From Arthrobacter sp. MYb214 (GTDB taxonomy: Bacteria > Actinomycetota > Actinomycetes > Actinomycetales > Micrococcaceae): a stretch of 64,000 bases of DNA. Each line of letters starts with the position of its first letter. The stretch's first letter is position 1. The notes below the pieces were generated by a model. It was not told the origin of the DNA. It did not search any database and saw only the letters and a program-made list of their open reading frames with translations. Below, in pieces: positions 16,359 through 25,456 of the stretch. The stretch spans positions 62,001 through 126,000 of the forward strand of contig NZ_PCPZ01000007.1 of the NCBI RefSeq assembly GCF_002979865.1, written 5' to 3'. Made by a program: the position numbers and the translations under genes.

Positions 16359-17713
16359 TAGCCCTGGCCCTTTGCGGTAGCCGCCATGCGGGACCATAGC
16401 TGCGGGAAATCCGGCATGGTCTTGGCGGTGGTGGCGATGTTTTCCACGCGCACCCCGTCGATGGCCAGGCCCAGCAGGGCACCGGCGGTCGCCATGCGAT
16501 GGTCCTCGTAGGAATCGATATCCGCTGCCTGCAGGGCTCCGGGAACGATTTCCAGCGCGTCCGCGGTGGCGGTGATTCTGGCGCCCACCTTGGACAATTC
16601 GGTTTCCAGCGCGGCCAGCCGATCGGTTTCATGGCCGCGCAGGTGCCCGATGCCGGTCAGCTTGCTCGGCGAATCGGCCAGCACGCACAGTGCTGCCAGG
16701 GTAGGGGCCAGCTCGGAGGCATCGGCGTAGTCGATGCCGCGGATGACTCCGGTTCCGCGCACGGTGAGCACGCCGTCGCCGCCGTGGCTGACTTCCGCTC
16801 CCATCGCGGCCAGTATTTCTACCCACTTGCCGCCGACCTGGGTGGTCCTGGCAGGCCAGAAGGGCACGCGCACGGTGCCATGGCTCGCCAGCGCGGCGGC
16901 CAGGAACGGTCCGGCGTTGGACAGGTCCGGTTCCACGGTGACGGTGAAGCCCGCCAGCTGGCCCGGGGCGATGCTCCAGCCGCGCGCGTCGGCATCGACG
17001 CTTACCTCTACGCCCAAATCGCGCAGGGTCTGGACGGTCATCGCGATGTGGTCCGGGGAAGCGATAGGCCCCGGCGCGGCGCGCAGCTTCAGCCCGCCGG
17101 GCAGTGCCTGGCCAACCAGCAGCAGCGCGGAGATGAACTGGGAGCTGCCCGACGCGTCGATGACCACTTCGGCATCCTGCTTCAGCTCGCTGGCATCAAT
17201 GGTGAAGGGCAGCATGCCGGTGCTCCCGGCGTAGTCGATGCGGGCGCCCAAGGCTGCCAGCGCGTCCAGTACCGGGGCCATGGGCCGCACGCGGGCCGCG
17301 GCGTCGCCGTCGAAGGCCACCTTGGCGCCGGCGACGGCAGCCAATGGGGGAACGAAGCGCATCACCGTGCCCGCCAAGCCGCAGTCGATCGCCAGCGGTC
17401 CGGCGGCCAGCTGGCCCGGGGTGATGTCCACGGTGGTGGAGCCGTCGGCCTGCTCGGTGCGCTTGATCCCGACCCCGAATCCGGCCAGGGCGCTGAGCAT
17501 CAGCTCGGTGTCGCGGCTGATCAGCGTGTTGTGGATCGTGGATGGCGAGGAGGCCAGGGCCGCAAGGATCAGATACCGGTTGGTCAGCGACTTCGAAGCT
17601 GGCACCGGGACGGTTGCATCCAGTCCGGCGGCGGCATAGGGCGCTGCCCACCAGTTCTTTTCTGCGTCGTGCAGCTGATCGAGGGGGCTCCCGGGGGCGC
17701 TTGCAGTGCTGAT
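16358..17713 (-). CDS. aroA: 3-phosphoshikimate 1-carboxyvinyltransferase (EPSP synthase)
   Basis: Sixth step of the shikimate pathway: PEP plus shikimate-3-phosphate. Conserved substrate motifs are present: [28 protein letters not shown], and the late [15 protein letters not shown] and EDHRMA stretches. The homologous frame continues upstream of the first GTG (17605) through a family-like N terminus (WWAAP... [11 protein letters not shown]) to an in-frame TGA, with no ATG, GTG or TTG in that interval. The best start is ATC 17713, with AAGGA 7 nt before it, giving 451 residues. CTG at 17665 is a weaker alternative. Overlaps rsgA by 1 nt. Confidence 0.9.
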   Translation of the reverse strand: MSTASAPGSPLDQLHDAEKNWWAAPYAAAGLDATVPVPASKSLTNRYLILAALASSPSTIHNTLISRDTELMLSALAGFGVGIKRTEQADGSTTVDITPGQLAAGPLAIDCGLAGTVMRFVPPLAAVAGAKVAFDGDAAARVRPMAPVLDALAALGARIDYAGSTGMLPFTIDASELKQDAEVVIDASGSSQFISALLLVGQALPGGLKLRAAPGPIASPDHIAMTVQTLRDLGVEVSVDADARGWSIAPGQLAGFTVTVEPDLSNAGPFLAAALASHGTVRVPFWPARTTQVGGKWVEILAAMGAEVSHGGDGVLTVRGTGVIRGIDYADASELAPTLAALCVLADSPSKLTGIGHLRGHETDRLAALETELSKVGARITATADALEIVPGALQAADIDSYEDHRMATAGALLGLAIDGVRVENIATTAKTMPDFPQLWSRMAATAKGQG

Positions 17714-17808
17714 TGGTAGATCCTTAGGCTCGAGGCTTCAATTCGGGGCCGCTGGCAGTACCGCAAGTACTGTGCGCCCACTGCCTAATTCTAGCCGAGA
17801 TCGGTGCG

Positions 17809-17834
17809 GGAATAAGGCTTTAGCTCCGCTGGTT
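17809..17834 (+). promoter_or_regulatory. SigH/SigR-type promoter of sigH
   Basis: GGAAT (17809-17813), exactly 18 nt, then GTT (17832-17834): the recognition pattern of the thiol-oxidative sigma factors SigR/SigH. It lies before sigH itself, implying autoregulation. The start point would fall near 17841-17844, next to an in-frame GTG at 17844. Confidence 0.75.
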
Positions 17835-17969
17835 ATACCTACTGTGACGATACGACAGGACACTTCAAACGCCGGCGGCACCGCTTGCGCCGTCGCCGAG
17901 CAACCGCGGCCGGCCCGGGCCCGCGCTGGCACGCGCATAAAGCCGTTCGAACGCGTAGACTCGGCAGTG

Positions 17970-18623
17970 ATGAACAACAAGAGTGTGGACGAGAATTTGC
18001 CCGATGTGGCCTCCGAGTCCGAGCAGCAGCGCCGCGAACGCTTCGAGCGTGACGCGATGCAGTACGTGGACCAGCTCTATTCGGCTGCCCTGCGCATGGC
18101 GCGCAACCCGTCGGATGCCGAGGATTTGGTGCAGGAGGCCTACACCAAGGCCTATTCCGCCTTCCACCAGTACAAGCCGGGCACCAACCTGAAGGCCTGG
18201 CTGTACCGCATCCTGACCAACACGTACATCAATTTGTACCGCAAGCGCCAACGCGAGCCGCTGCGCACTTCCACCGATACGGTCGAGGATTGGCAGATGG
18301 CCCAGGCCATGGAGCATTCGCCGACCGGCTTGCGCTCGGCCGAGGCCGAGGCGCTGGACCACCTTCCGGATTCGGATGTGAAAGCCGCGCTGCAGTCGAT
18401 CGGCGAGGATTTCCGCATGGCCGTCTACTTCGTGGATGTCGAGGGCTTCAGCTACAAGGAAGCCAGCGAGATCCTGGGCGTGCCGATCGGCACCGTGATG
18501 TCCCGGTTGCATCGCGGACGCAAGAACTTGAGGGAACTGCTGGCCGATTACGCAGCAGATCGTGGGATCGCCACCGGCACCCAGAGCAAGAGTGCCGCCA
18601 AGGCTGACCGAGGAGCGAAATAA
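17970..18623 (+). CDS. sigH: ECF sigma factor SigH (SigR type)
   Basis: 217 residues from ATG 17970. Region 2 has [20 protein letters not shown] and NTYINLYRK, and region 4 has [26 protein letters not shown]. The next gene encodes an RsrA-type anti-sigma factor, so this is the redox sigma controlling thioredoxin and mycothiol genes. No ribosome site precedes the ATG. A TAGACT box at 17956-17961 lies 5 nt from GTG 17967, consistent with a leaderless housekeeping transcript. The frame stays open upstream, and GTG 17844 could give a form with 42 extra residues from the SigH promoter. Confidence 0.93.
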   Translation: MNNKSVDENLPDVASESEQQRRERFERDAMQYVDQLYSAALRMARNPSDAEDLVQEAYTKAYSAFHQYKPGTNLKAWLYRILTNTYINLYRKRQREPLRTSTDTVEDWQMAQAMEHSPTGLRSAEAEALDHLPDSDVKAALQSIGEDFRMAVYFVDVEGFSYKEASEILGVPIGTVMSRLHRGRKNLRELLADYAADRGIATGTQSKSAAKADRGAK

Positions 18624-18624
18624 G

Positions 18625-18885
18625 ATGGATTGCAATTCAATGGGTGATTGCGCCGATGACCGCATCGTCCGCATCTACGAGTACCTCGACGGAGCGCTGA
18701 CGCTCGATGACCTCAAGGAGGTCAAGTCCCATCTGGATGGCTGCCCGGAATGCACCGAGCAGTACGATCTGGAGTGCATCATCCGCTCGGTGGTGCGCCG
18801 CAGCTGCCAGGAGCATGCCCCGCAGACCTTGAAGGCCAGCATCATCGCGCGGATCTCGCAGATCCGCGTGGAATCAGGCCACTAG
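18625..18885 (+). CDS. rsrA: Mycothiol-system anti-sigma factor RsrA
   Basis: 86 residues beginning 1 nt after sigH. The zinc motif H36-x3-C40-x2-C43 and an N-terminal C9 match the RsrA ligands; C51 and C61 are further cysteines. Under thiol oxidation zinc is lost, a disulfide forms and SigH is released (family knowledge). A terminator follows. Confidence 0.93.
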   Translation: MDCNSMGDCADDRIVRIYEYLDGALTLDDLKEVKSHLDGCPECTEQYDLECIIRSVVRRSCQEHAPQTLKASIIARISQIRVESGH

Positions 18886-18897
18886 CACGGCAAAGAG

Positions 18898-18946
18898 AAA
18901 CCCCGTATCTTCCGAGTTGATCTCGAAGGGTACGGGGTTCTTTTTT
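18898..18946. terminator. Terminator between rsrA and the bL37 gene
   Basis: AACCCCGTA pairs with TACGGGGTT around a 23-nt inner part, followed on the plus strand by CTTTTTT. The minus side has only a broken T-run. Confidence 0.8.
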
Positions 18947-18957
18947 GTTCGCTTCGC

Positions 18958-19032
18958 TTAGCTGTTTGGGCGCTTGCCGTGGTTGGCACCGCCACGCTTG
19001 CGATCGCGACGCTTACGAGCGCGCTTCGACAT
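18958..19032 (-). CDS. Ribosomal protein bL37 (24 residues)
   Basis: A 25-codon gene with a strong AAGGAG site 6 nt before the ATG. The product is highly basic (MSKRARKRRDRKRGG, ending NHGKRPNS) and closely resembles the tiny actinobacterial large-subunit protein described in mycobacterial ribosomes, which shares the RKRRDR core and the ANHGKRPN end. It is easily missed by gene callers because of its length. Confidence 0.88.
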   Translation of the reverse strand: MSKRARKRRDRKRGGANHGKRPNS

Positions 19033-19130
19033 GGTGACTCCTTAGAGGGAACAATATTGCTTCCCGAAAATTCGGGCCGGCTCATAGTCTTTCACACTTC
19101 CGGCCCATTTTCCTAACGGACCGGCGGTCC

Positions 19131-19820
19131 CTAGCCCTCGCCTGGCTCAGGCAACTCCAGCCAGGAATACCAGCCGCGGTGCAGCACCAGCCAGGCCATC
19201 AGCCCGTAGCCTGCCTGGCCGGGCACCCCGCCGGAAGCGTTCAGATCGGCACGCCACTGGGCATGGGAACGCAGGGGCGTGAAAGTATCGACGTAGTGGT
19301 GGTTGCGGCGCAGCGCCACATCCGAGTAGACGCGGTTCAGTTCTGCCACGCGCTGGTTGCGCGCATCATCCAGGCCCGGGGCCGGGCCGACCAGCAAGGC
19401 TTTGATGTTCATCTGCGAGGCCGAATCCAGGATGTTGGCCAGGTTCAGCCGGCTGCGCGCGGTGGTGACATCCAGATCGACGTCGCGGTCCGAGAGCGCG
19501 ATGACCAGGCGGTTTTCGTATTGGTCGCTGAATCGGCGGGAGGCTTCCCCCAGCCAGCGTTCGGCCAGCGCTTCGGATCCCTCGGCCGGGGAAGCCAGGA
19601 CGAAGGACTGCAGGCGCAGGGCCGGATCCTGGGTGCGGGCCATGACGCGGCCGAACCAGCCCAGGCCCCGCGGGTCGCCATGTCCGGCCAGTAGCTCATC
19701 TCCGATTGCGGTAATTCGGATTGTGCGTAACTCCAACTGGGCGACCTTTCGTTGGCTCAAAAATGATGAATCGCTCCCCACCTTAGCAGTCGGAACGCTG
19801 GCATCGGGGGAGGCGGTCAT
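19131..19820 (-). CDS. SGNH/GDSL-fold protein without catalytic residues
   Basis: 229 residues. The fold is recognisable from the block I strand (ITAIGDELLAGHGD, followed by LGWFGRV), the middle blocks and a C-terminal AGYGLMAWLVLHRGW helix. In active SGNH esterases block I reads GDS and the C-terminal block has D-x-x-H. Here the nucleophile position is Glu42 and the C-terminal block reads GGVPG. The protein therefore looks like a pseudo-enzyme, or one with altered chemistry. The start follows no clear ribosome site, so residues 1-30 are uncertain. Confidence 0.65.
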   Translation of the reverse strand: MTASPDASVPTAKVGSDSSFLSQRKVAQLELRTIRITAIGDELLAGHGDPRGLGWFGRVMARTQDPALRLQSFVLASPAEGSEALAERWLGEASRRFSDQYENRLVIALSDRDVDLDVTTARSRLNLANILDSASQMNIKALLVGPAPGLDDARNQRVAELNRVYSDVALRRNHHYVDTFTPLRSHAQWRADLNASGGVPGQAGYGLMAWLVLHRGWYSWLELPEPGEG

Positions 19821-19870
19821 TGGTTAAACCCCACAATTCCCTGCGAAAAACCAGCGCCGGGGTTAAAGCG

Positions 19871-19923
19871 CTGTTGCCGGCGAACCTCCGAGGTGGAACC
19901 CCCGGATAGTTCGCCGGCAACAG
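19871..19923. terminator. Long stem-loop after kgd
   Basis: Perfect 15-bp inverted repeat CTGTTGCCGGCGAAC / GTTCGCCGGCAACAG with a 23-nt loop, 28 nt beyond the kgd stop. There is no U-tract, so it may act as a transcript 3' boundary or stabiliser rather than a canonical terminator. Confidence 0.6.
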
Positions 19924-19951
19924 TTGGCCAGCAGCGTTCAGGCGATGCGGT

Positions 19952-22900
19952 CTAGCGGGCGAAGGCCTGCTGGATCAGCACTGCGTTTTCTGCGTCGTGG
20001 CGCTTTGCATTGCCAGCGGAGGTCGCAGCCGATGCCGGGCGGGAGATCAAGGTGATCTTCTGCTCCAGTGCCGGTGCAACGTACAAGCCGAAGAACGGCC
20101 ATGGACCCTGGTTCGCAGGCTCGTCCTGGACCCAAGCCACCTCGGCGTTCGGGTACTTGGCCAGTTCGGCAGCGATCTGCTCGGCCGGAGCCGGGTAGAG
20201 CTGCTCGACGCGTACCAGCGCGGTCTTGGTGTCGTTCGCCTTGGTGCGAGCGGCCAGCAGATCGTAGTAGACGCGGCCCGAGCACAGCAGCACCTTGTCC
20301 ACGGCGTTCGCATCGGTGATCGACGCATCGCCGATGACCTCGCGGAAGCCTCCGGTGGTGAAGTCCTCTACCGAGCTGGCCGCGGCCTTCAGGCGAAGCA
20401 GCTGCTTCGGGGTGAAGACGATCAGCGGCTTGCGCGGACGGGCGTAGGCCTGGCGGCGCAGCAGGTGGAAGTGGTTTGCACCGGTGGAAGGCTGGGCAAC
20501 GACCATGTTGTTCTCGGCGCACAGCTGCAAGAAGCGCTCGATGCGGGCCGAGGAGTGATCCGGGCCCTGGCCTTCGTAGCCGTGCGGCAGCAGCATGACC
20601 AGCGAGGAGGACTGCGACCACTTCTGCTCTGCGGAGGAGATGAACTCGTCGATCACGGTCTGCGCGCCATTGACGAAGTCGCCGAACTGCGCTTCCCACA
20701 TGACCAGTGCATCCGGGCGTTCTACCGAGTAGCCGTACTCGAAGCCGAGCGCGGCGTATTCGGAGAGCAGGGAGTCGTAGATCCACAGCGGTGCCTGGTC
20801 TTCGGCCAGGTGGTGCAGCGGGTACCACTCGGTGTCGTTCTCGCGGTCGTGGAAGACTGCGTGGCGCTGCACGAAGGTGCCGCGGCGCGAGTCCTGGCCT
20901 GCCAGGCGGACCGGCACGCCTTCCATGGTCAAGGTGCCCAGGGCTGCCAGTTCTGCGAAGCCCCAGTCGATGCCGCCTTCGCGGGACATCTTCTCGCGGC
21001 GCTCGAGCAGCGACTTCAGCTTGGTGTGCATGGTGAAGCCGGCCGGGATATCCAGGTGGGCGGCACCAATCTTCGCCAGCGTCTGGGCGGTGATGGCCGA
21101 GCCGCGTGCGCCGTCGACGGTGTTCTCGTCGGCAGCCTGGGCGAATGGCTTCTCCAGGTCGTTGATGGTCGAGCCCGGGGTGATGATCGGGATCGGCGAA
21201 GTCTGGGCCGCATGCGTCTCGGCGAAGATGCGCTCCAGGTTCTCCTTGTACTCGGCCAGCACGTTCTCGGCTTCTTCCTGCGTGATGTCGCCGCGGCCCA
21301 CCAGGGCCTCGGTGTACAGCTTGCGGGTCGAGCGCTTGGCTTCGATCAGGTTGTACATGATCGGCTGGGTCATCGAAGGGTCATCGCCCTCGTTGTGGCC
21401 GCGGCGGCGGTAGCACACCAGGTCGATGACGACGTCCTTGCCGAACTTCTGGCGGTACTCGAAGGCCAGCTGGCCCACGTGCACCACTGCCTCCGGGTCA
21501 TCCCCGTTGACGTGGAAGATCGGAGCCTGCACGGTGCGTGCAACGTCGGTTGCGTACACCGAGGAGCGCGAGGAGCTCGGCGCGGTGGTGAAGCCGATCT
21601 GGTTGTTCACGATCACATGGACGGTGCCGCCGGTCTTGTAGCCGGGCAGCTGGCTCATGGCCAGTACCTCGGAGACCACGCCCTGGCCGGCGAATGCCGC
21701 ATCGCCGTGGACCAGGATCGGCAGCACGGTGTTCTTCTGGTTCAGGCGGTCCAGCTTGGCGCGGGTGATGCCCTCGAGCACTGGATCGACTGCTTCCAGG
21801 TGCGATGGGTTGGCAGCCAGGTAGATCTTGGTCTGGTTGCCCGCATCCGAGGTGTACGAACCCTCGGTGCCCAGGTGGTACTTCACATCGCCCGAACCCT
21901 GGACCGAGCCCGGGGTTGCGGTGCCTTCGAATTCGCGGAAGACCTGTGCGTAGGTCTTGCCGGCGATGTTGGTCAGCACGTTCAGGCGGCCGCGGTGGGC
22001 CATGCCGATCGCGACCTCGTCCAGCTGCTCGTCGGCTGCGTCGGAGATGATCGCATCCAGCAGTGGAATCAGCGATTCGCCGCCTTCCAGCGAGAAGCGC
22101 TTCTGGCCAACGAACTTGGTCTGCAGGAAGGTCTCGAAAGCCTCGGCGGAGTTCAGCTTCGACAGGATGCGCAGCTGCTCTTCGCGGCTTGGCTTGGCGT
22201 AGCCGGACTCCAGCTTGGCCTGGAACCATTCGCGCTCTTCGGGGTTCTGCAGGTGCATGTACTCGGTGCCGATGGTGCGGCAGTAGGCATCGCGCAGCAC
22301 GCCGAGGATGTCGCGCAGCAGGCCGCGGTCCTTGCCGCCCAGGCCGCCGGCCAGCCATTCGCGGTCCAGATCCCACAGGGTCAGGCCGTAGGAATTGATG
22401 TCCAGGTCCGGGTGCTTGCGCTGGACGTACTCCAGCGGGTTGGTATCGGCCATCAGGTGGCCGCGCACGCGGTAGGAGTTGATCAGGTGCTGGATGCGGG
22501 CAACCTTGTTGACCTGCAGGTCGATGTCGACCTGGTTGTCAACGGCCCAGCGAACCGGCTCGTAAGGGATGCGCAGCTGCTCGAAGATCTCGTCGTAGAA
22601 ACCCTGCTCGCCCAGCAGCAGCGACTCGACCAGCTTCAGGAATTCGCCCGAACCTGCACCCTGGATGACGCGGTGGTCGTAGGTGGAGGTCAGGGTGATG
22701 TGCTTGCCGATACCCAGGGCGGCCACGGTCTTCTCCGAGGAGCCGCGGTACTCTGCCGGGTATTCCAGTGCGCCAACGCCGATGATCGCGGCCTGGCCCT
22801 TGGACAGGCGTGGAACCGAGTGAACGGTGCCGATGCCGCCTGGGTTGGTCAGCGAAACGGTGGTGCCTGCGTAGTCGTCAGCGGTCAGCTTGTTGCCGCG

Positions 22901-23710
22901 GGCGCGCTTGATCAGGTCTTCGTAGGTGGCCCAGAACTCGTTGAAGCTCAGGGTCTCGGCAGCCTTGATGTTCGGCACGGCCAGCATGCGGGTGCCATCC
23001 GGCTTCGGCATGTCGATCGCGATGCCGAAGTTCACGTGGGCTGGCTGGATCGCAGTTGGCTTCTTGTCGATCACGTCGTAGGTGACGTTCATCGACGGGA
23101 TCTGCTTCAGCGCACGGATCACGGCGAAGCCGATCAGGTGGGTGAAGGAGATCTTGCCGCCGCGAGCGCGCTTGAGGTGGTTGTTGATGACAATGCGGTT
23201 GTCGATCATCACCTTCGCCGGTACGGCACGCACGGTGGTGGCCGTAGGCACGGTGAGGGAGGCATCCATGTTGGTTGCGATGGCCTTCATTGGTCCACGC
23301 AGCGGGGTGCGCTTTTCCTCACCGAAAAGTTCGGTGGACGGCGTAGCCTTCGGAGCCTGTGCCGGGATCGGCGCAGTCTTCGGTGCTGGCTCGGCCTTCT
23401 TGGCTTCAGCGGCCGGAGCTGGTGCTGCCTTGGCAGCCGGTGCTGGTTCGGAGGCACGGGCCTGGGCTGCGGCGCGTGGCGCGCCCTGCCCGTTGGCTGC
23501 AGATGCTGCGGCAGGTGCTGCCGCTGCTGGCGCCGGCTGCGCTGCCGGTGCTGCTGGTGCCTTCTTTTCGGCGGCGAGAGATTCGAAAATATCCCACCAT
23601 TTCTTATCTACCGAGTTCTTGTCGACGAGATACTGTTCGAACAGCTCGTCTACTAGCCACTCGTTTCCACCAAACTCTTCAGTAAGTCGGTGGTGTGCTT
23701 GCTCTGGCAC
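19952..23710 (-). CDS. kgd: Multifunctional 2-oxoglutarate decarboxylase/dehydrogenase E1-E2 (Kgd/OdhA)
   Basis: TCA-cycle enzyme of actinobacteria that fuses an E2-like succinyltransferase to a thiamine-dependent E1. 1252 residues from GTG 23710, which has AGAGG 8 nt upstream; TTG 23716 is too close to that site. Domains: N-terminal GNEWLVDELFEQYL segment, Ala/Pro-rich linker (about 50-130), E2 catalytic domain (about 130-365, with DHRVIQGAGSG), then E1 with GMAHRGRLNVL and a thiamine-site stretch GDAAFAGQG. No lipoyl domain is present, as in OdhA, which borrows lipoyl-E2 from pyruvate dehydrogenase. It is probably inhibited by the FHA protein GarA/OdhI (family knowledge; not in the window). 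Confidence 0.96.
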   Translation of the reverse strand: MPEQAHHRLTEEFGGNEWLVDELFEQYLVDKNSVDKKWWDIFESLAAEKKAPAAPAAQPAPAAAAPAAASAANGQGAPRAAAQARASEPAPAAKAAPAPAAEAKKAEPAPKTAPIPAQAPKATPSTELFGEEKRTPLRGPMKAIATNMDASLTVPTATTVRAVPAKVMIDNRIVINNHLKRARGGKISFTHLIGFAVIRALKQIPSMNVTYDVIDKKPTAIQPAHVNFGIAIDMPKPDGTRMLAVPNIKAAETLSFNEFWATYEDLIKRARGNKLTADDYAGTTVSLTNPGGIGTVHSVPRLSKGQAAIIGVGALEYPAEYRGSSEKTVAALGIGKHITLTSTYDHRVIQGAGSGEFLKLVESLLLGEQGFYDEIFEQLRIPYEPVRWAVDNQVDIDLQVNKVARIQHLINSYRVRGHLMADTNPLEYVQRKHPDLDINSYGLTLWDLDREWLAGGLGGKDRGLLRDILGVLRDAYCRTIGTEYMHLQNPEEREWFQAKLESGYAKPSREEQLRILSKLNSAEAFETFLQTKFVGQKRFSLEGGESLIPLLDAIISDAADEQLDEVAIGMAHRGRLNVLTNIAGKTYAQVFREFEGTATPGSVQGSGDVKYHLGTEGSYTSDAGNQTKIYLAANPSHLEAVDPVLEGITRAKLDRLNQKNTVLPILVHGDAAFAGQGVVSEVLAMSQLPGYKTGGTVHVIVNNQIGFTTAPSSSRSSVYATDVARTVQAPIFHVNGDDPEAVVHVGQLAFEYRQKFGKDVVIDLVCYRRRGHNEGDDPSMTQPIMYNLIEAKRSTRKLYTEALVGRGDITQEEAENVLAEYKENLERIFAETHAAQTSPIPIITPGSTINDLEKPFAQAADENTVDGARGSAITAQTLAKIGAAHLDIPAGFTMHTKLKSLLERREKMSREGGIDWGFAELAALGTLTMEGVPVRLAGQDSRRGTFVQRHAVFHDRENDTEWYPLHHLAEDQAPLWIYDSLLSEYAALGFEYGYSVERPDALVMWEAQFGDFVNGAQTVIDEFISSAEQKWSQSSSLVMLLPHGYEGQGPDHSSARIERFLQLCAENNMVVAQPSTGANHFHLLRRQAYARPRKPLIVFTPKQLLRLKAAASSVEDFTTGGFREVIGDASITDANAVDKVLLCSGRVYYDLLAARTKANDTKTALVRVEQLYPAPAEQIAAELAKYPNAEVAWVQDEPANQGPWPFFGLYVAPALEQKITLISRPASAATSAGNAKRHDAENAVLIQQAFAR

Positions 23711-24139
23711 GTGCAACGCCTCTTCCCTGATTTCTACGTTGTTCTAGCTTGAGCCGGTGGTCTTTCGAGGACGTGATACGACCACTGCGGCCCACAAGAT
23801 TTCTAGACCTGCGCACCAGTCTAGTGACTTTTCCGCCCACTTGGCCACGGCACGTATGTAATGTCACGAAAGTGTTGCGCCTAACATGCCGTTCAGCGTA
23901 TCCAAAGCACCGCTGGGCGAGCATGTGTCGAAGTGGTGCGCAATGGCCCTTCGTTCGATAGACTAATTCGCACTATGGAATCCCACTCTCCAAGCCGGTG
24001 TGCCGCCCAAGGGCGCAGTGCCGGCCACAACAGTCCATGTTCAGGAAGTTCCGCCTCCCTTTTGGAGCCTTCTAGTTGCCGCCCTGTCGGCACTGGAACT
24101 GAACTTCGCACGCCAGTGAATAGGCGGCGGTAAACGCCT
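23711..24139. other. Divergent intergenic region kgd / CBS protein
   Basis: 429 bp without a supported gene. It must hold the promoters of kgd (minus) and the DUF21-CBS gene (plus). I found no strong -10/-35 pair, riboswitch or repeat. Short open frames here lack ribosome sites. Confidence 0.5.
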
Positions 24140-25456
24140 ATGGAATGGCTCTCAATACTTTTCGGCCTGCTGCTGATTCTCGGCACCGGCTTCTTCGTGG
24201 CCGTGGAATTCTCCCTGGTCGCCCTGGATAAAAGCACCGTGCAGCGTGCCGTAAATGACGGCGAGCGTGGCGCTAAGCCGCTGCTGCAGTGCCTCACCTC
24301 CCTCTCTACCCAGCTGTCCAGCTGCCAGCTGGGCATTACGCTGACCACGCTGCTGACCGGCTACGTGCTTGAACCCGCAATGAGCGCGCTGCTCGAGCCG
24401 TTGATGGAACAATTCGGCATTCCGGCCGCAAGCTCGCTGGCCATTGCCGTGGTGATCTCGATGGTCGTTGCCACCTTGCTTTCGATGCTGATCGGCGAAC
24501 TGGTCCCGAAGAACATGGCAATTGCCCAGGCGATGAAGGTTGGCAAGCTGCTGGCCCGCCCGCAGCTGGTTTTCACCGCCATCTTCAAGCCGGCCATCAT
24601 CGTGCTCAACGGCTTCTCGAATGCGGTACTGCGCAAGTTCTTCGGACTCGAAGCCAAGGAAGAAATCTCCGCGGCCCGCTCCTCGCAGGAACTGGCATCG
24701 CTGGTCCGCCGTTCGGCTCAGCTGGGCACCTTGGATGTGCAGACCGCTCGCTTCGTGGAATCCACCATTGAATTCTCCGAGCGCACCGCCGCCGACGTGA
24801 TGACCCCGCGAACCTCGATGTCCACCATTGATTCCGAGGCGGCACTTTCCGAGCTGATCGAGGTCAGCGCGGACACCGGATTCTCGCGTTTCCCGGTCAC
24901 CACCGGCTCCACCGATGAAATCCAAGGCATCTGCCACGTCAAGGCAATTGTCTCGGTGCCCCGCGAACGCCGCGCAGCGCTGCAGGTCGGCGAGTTCGCC
25001 CGCGACGCGCTGTACGTTCCGGAAACCATTCACCTGGATGTGCTGCTTGAGCAGTTGCGCGCCGCCGAGTTCCAGGTCGCGATCGTGATGGACGAATACG
25101 GTGGAACCGCTGGACTGGTGACCCTTGAAGACCTGGTCGAAGAAATCGTCGGCGAAGTTTCCGATGAGCACGACGAGGACGAGGAGGAAGCAGTCACCCA
25201 GCCCGACGGCAACTGGCTGTTCCCGGGCATGTACCGCCCGGACCAGATCAACGAGAACTTCGATACGGACGTCATCCCGGAAGAGTCGACCTACGAAACC
25301 ATCGGCGGCTTCATGCTCGCCGAACTGGGCCGCTTGGCTGAACTCAATGACCGGGTCGCCACCGAGCACGGCACCTTCACGGTGACCGAGCTCGATGGCC
25401 GCCGCATCTCGCAGGTTCGTTTCGAACCAGCAGTGCAGGAGGATGGCAATGAATGA
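24140..25456 (+). CDS. CNNM/CorC-type membrane protein (DUF21, two CBS, CorC_HlyC)
   Basis: 438 residues. A DUF21 membrane domain (about 1-190; helices near 1-25, 60-80, 95-120 and 130-150, with GELVPKNMAIAQA) is followed by a CBS pair (about 215-335, containing VMTPRTSM and MDEYGGTAGLVTLEDLVEEIVGEV) and a C-terminal CorC_HlyC domain (about 350-430). Such proteins are often annotated as hemolysins but resemble CNNM/CorB magnesium transporters, which fits better. It is coupled to a shorter paralogue by an 8-nt overlap. Confidence 0.88.
   Translation: MEWLSILFGLLLILGTGFFVAVEFSLVALDKSTVQRAVNDGERGAKPLLQCLTSLSTQLSSCQLGITLTTLLTGYVLEPAMSALLEPLMEQFGIPAASSLAIAVVISMVVATLLSMLIGELVPKNMAIAQAMKVGKLLARPQLVFTAIFKPAIIVLNGFSNAVLRKFFGLEAKEEISAARSSQELASLVRRSAQLGTLDVQTARFVESTIEFSERTAADVMTPRTSMSTIDSEAALSELIEVSADTGFSRFPVTTGSTDEIQGICHVKAIVSVPRERRAALQVGEFARDALYVPETIHLDVLLEQLRAAEFQVAIVMDEYGGTAGLVTLEDLVEEIVGEVSDEHDEDEEEAVTQPDGNWLFPGMYRPDQINENFDTDVIPEESTYETIGGFMLAELGRLAELNDRVATEHGTFTVTELDGRRISQVRFEPAVQEDGNE

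Noticed and set aside
14419-16361. Long antisense frames opposite hisN and rsgA
   Set aside because: Gly/Val/Gln-rich nonsense translations typical of the antisense frame of GC-rich genes.
19997-23656. Very long open frame antisense to kgd
   Set aside because: A shadow caused by GC-rich third positions; composition is not protein-like and no motif is present.
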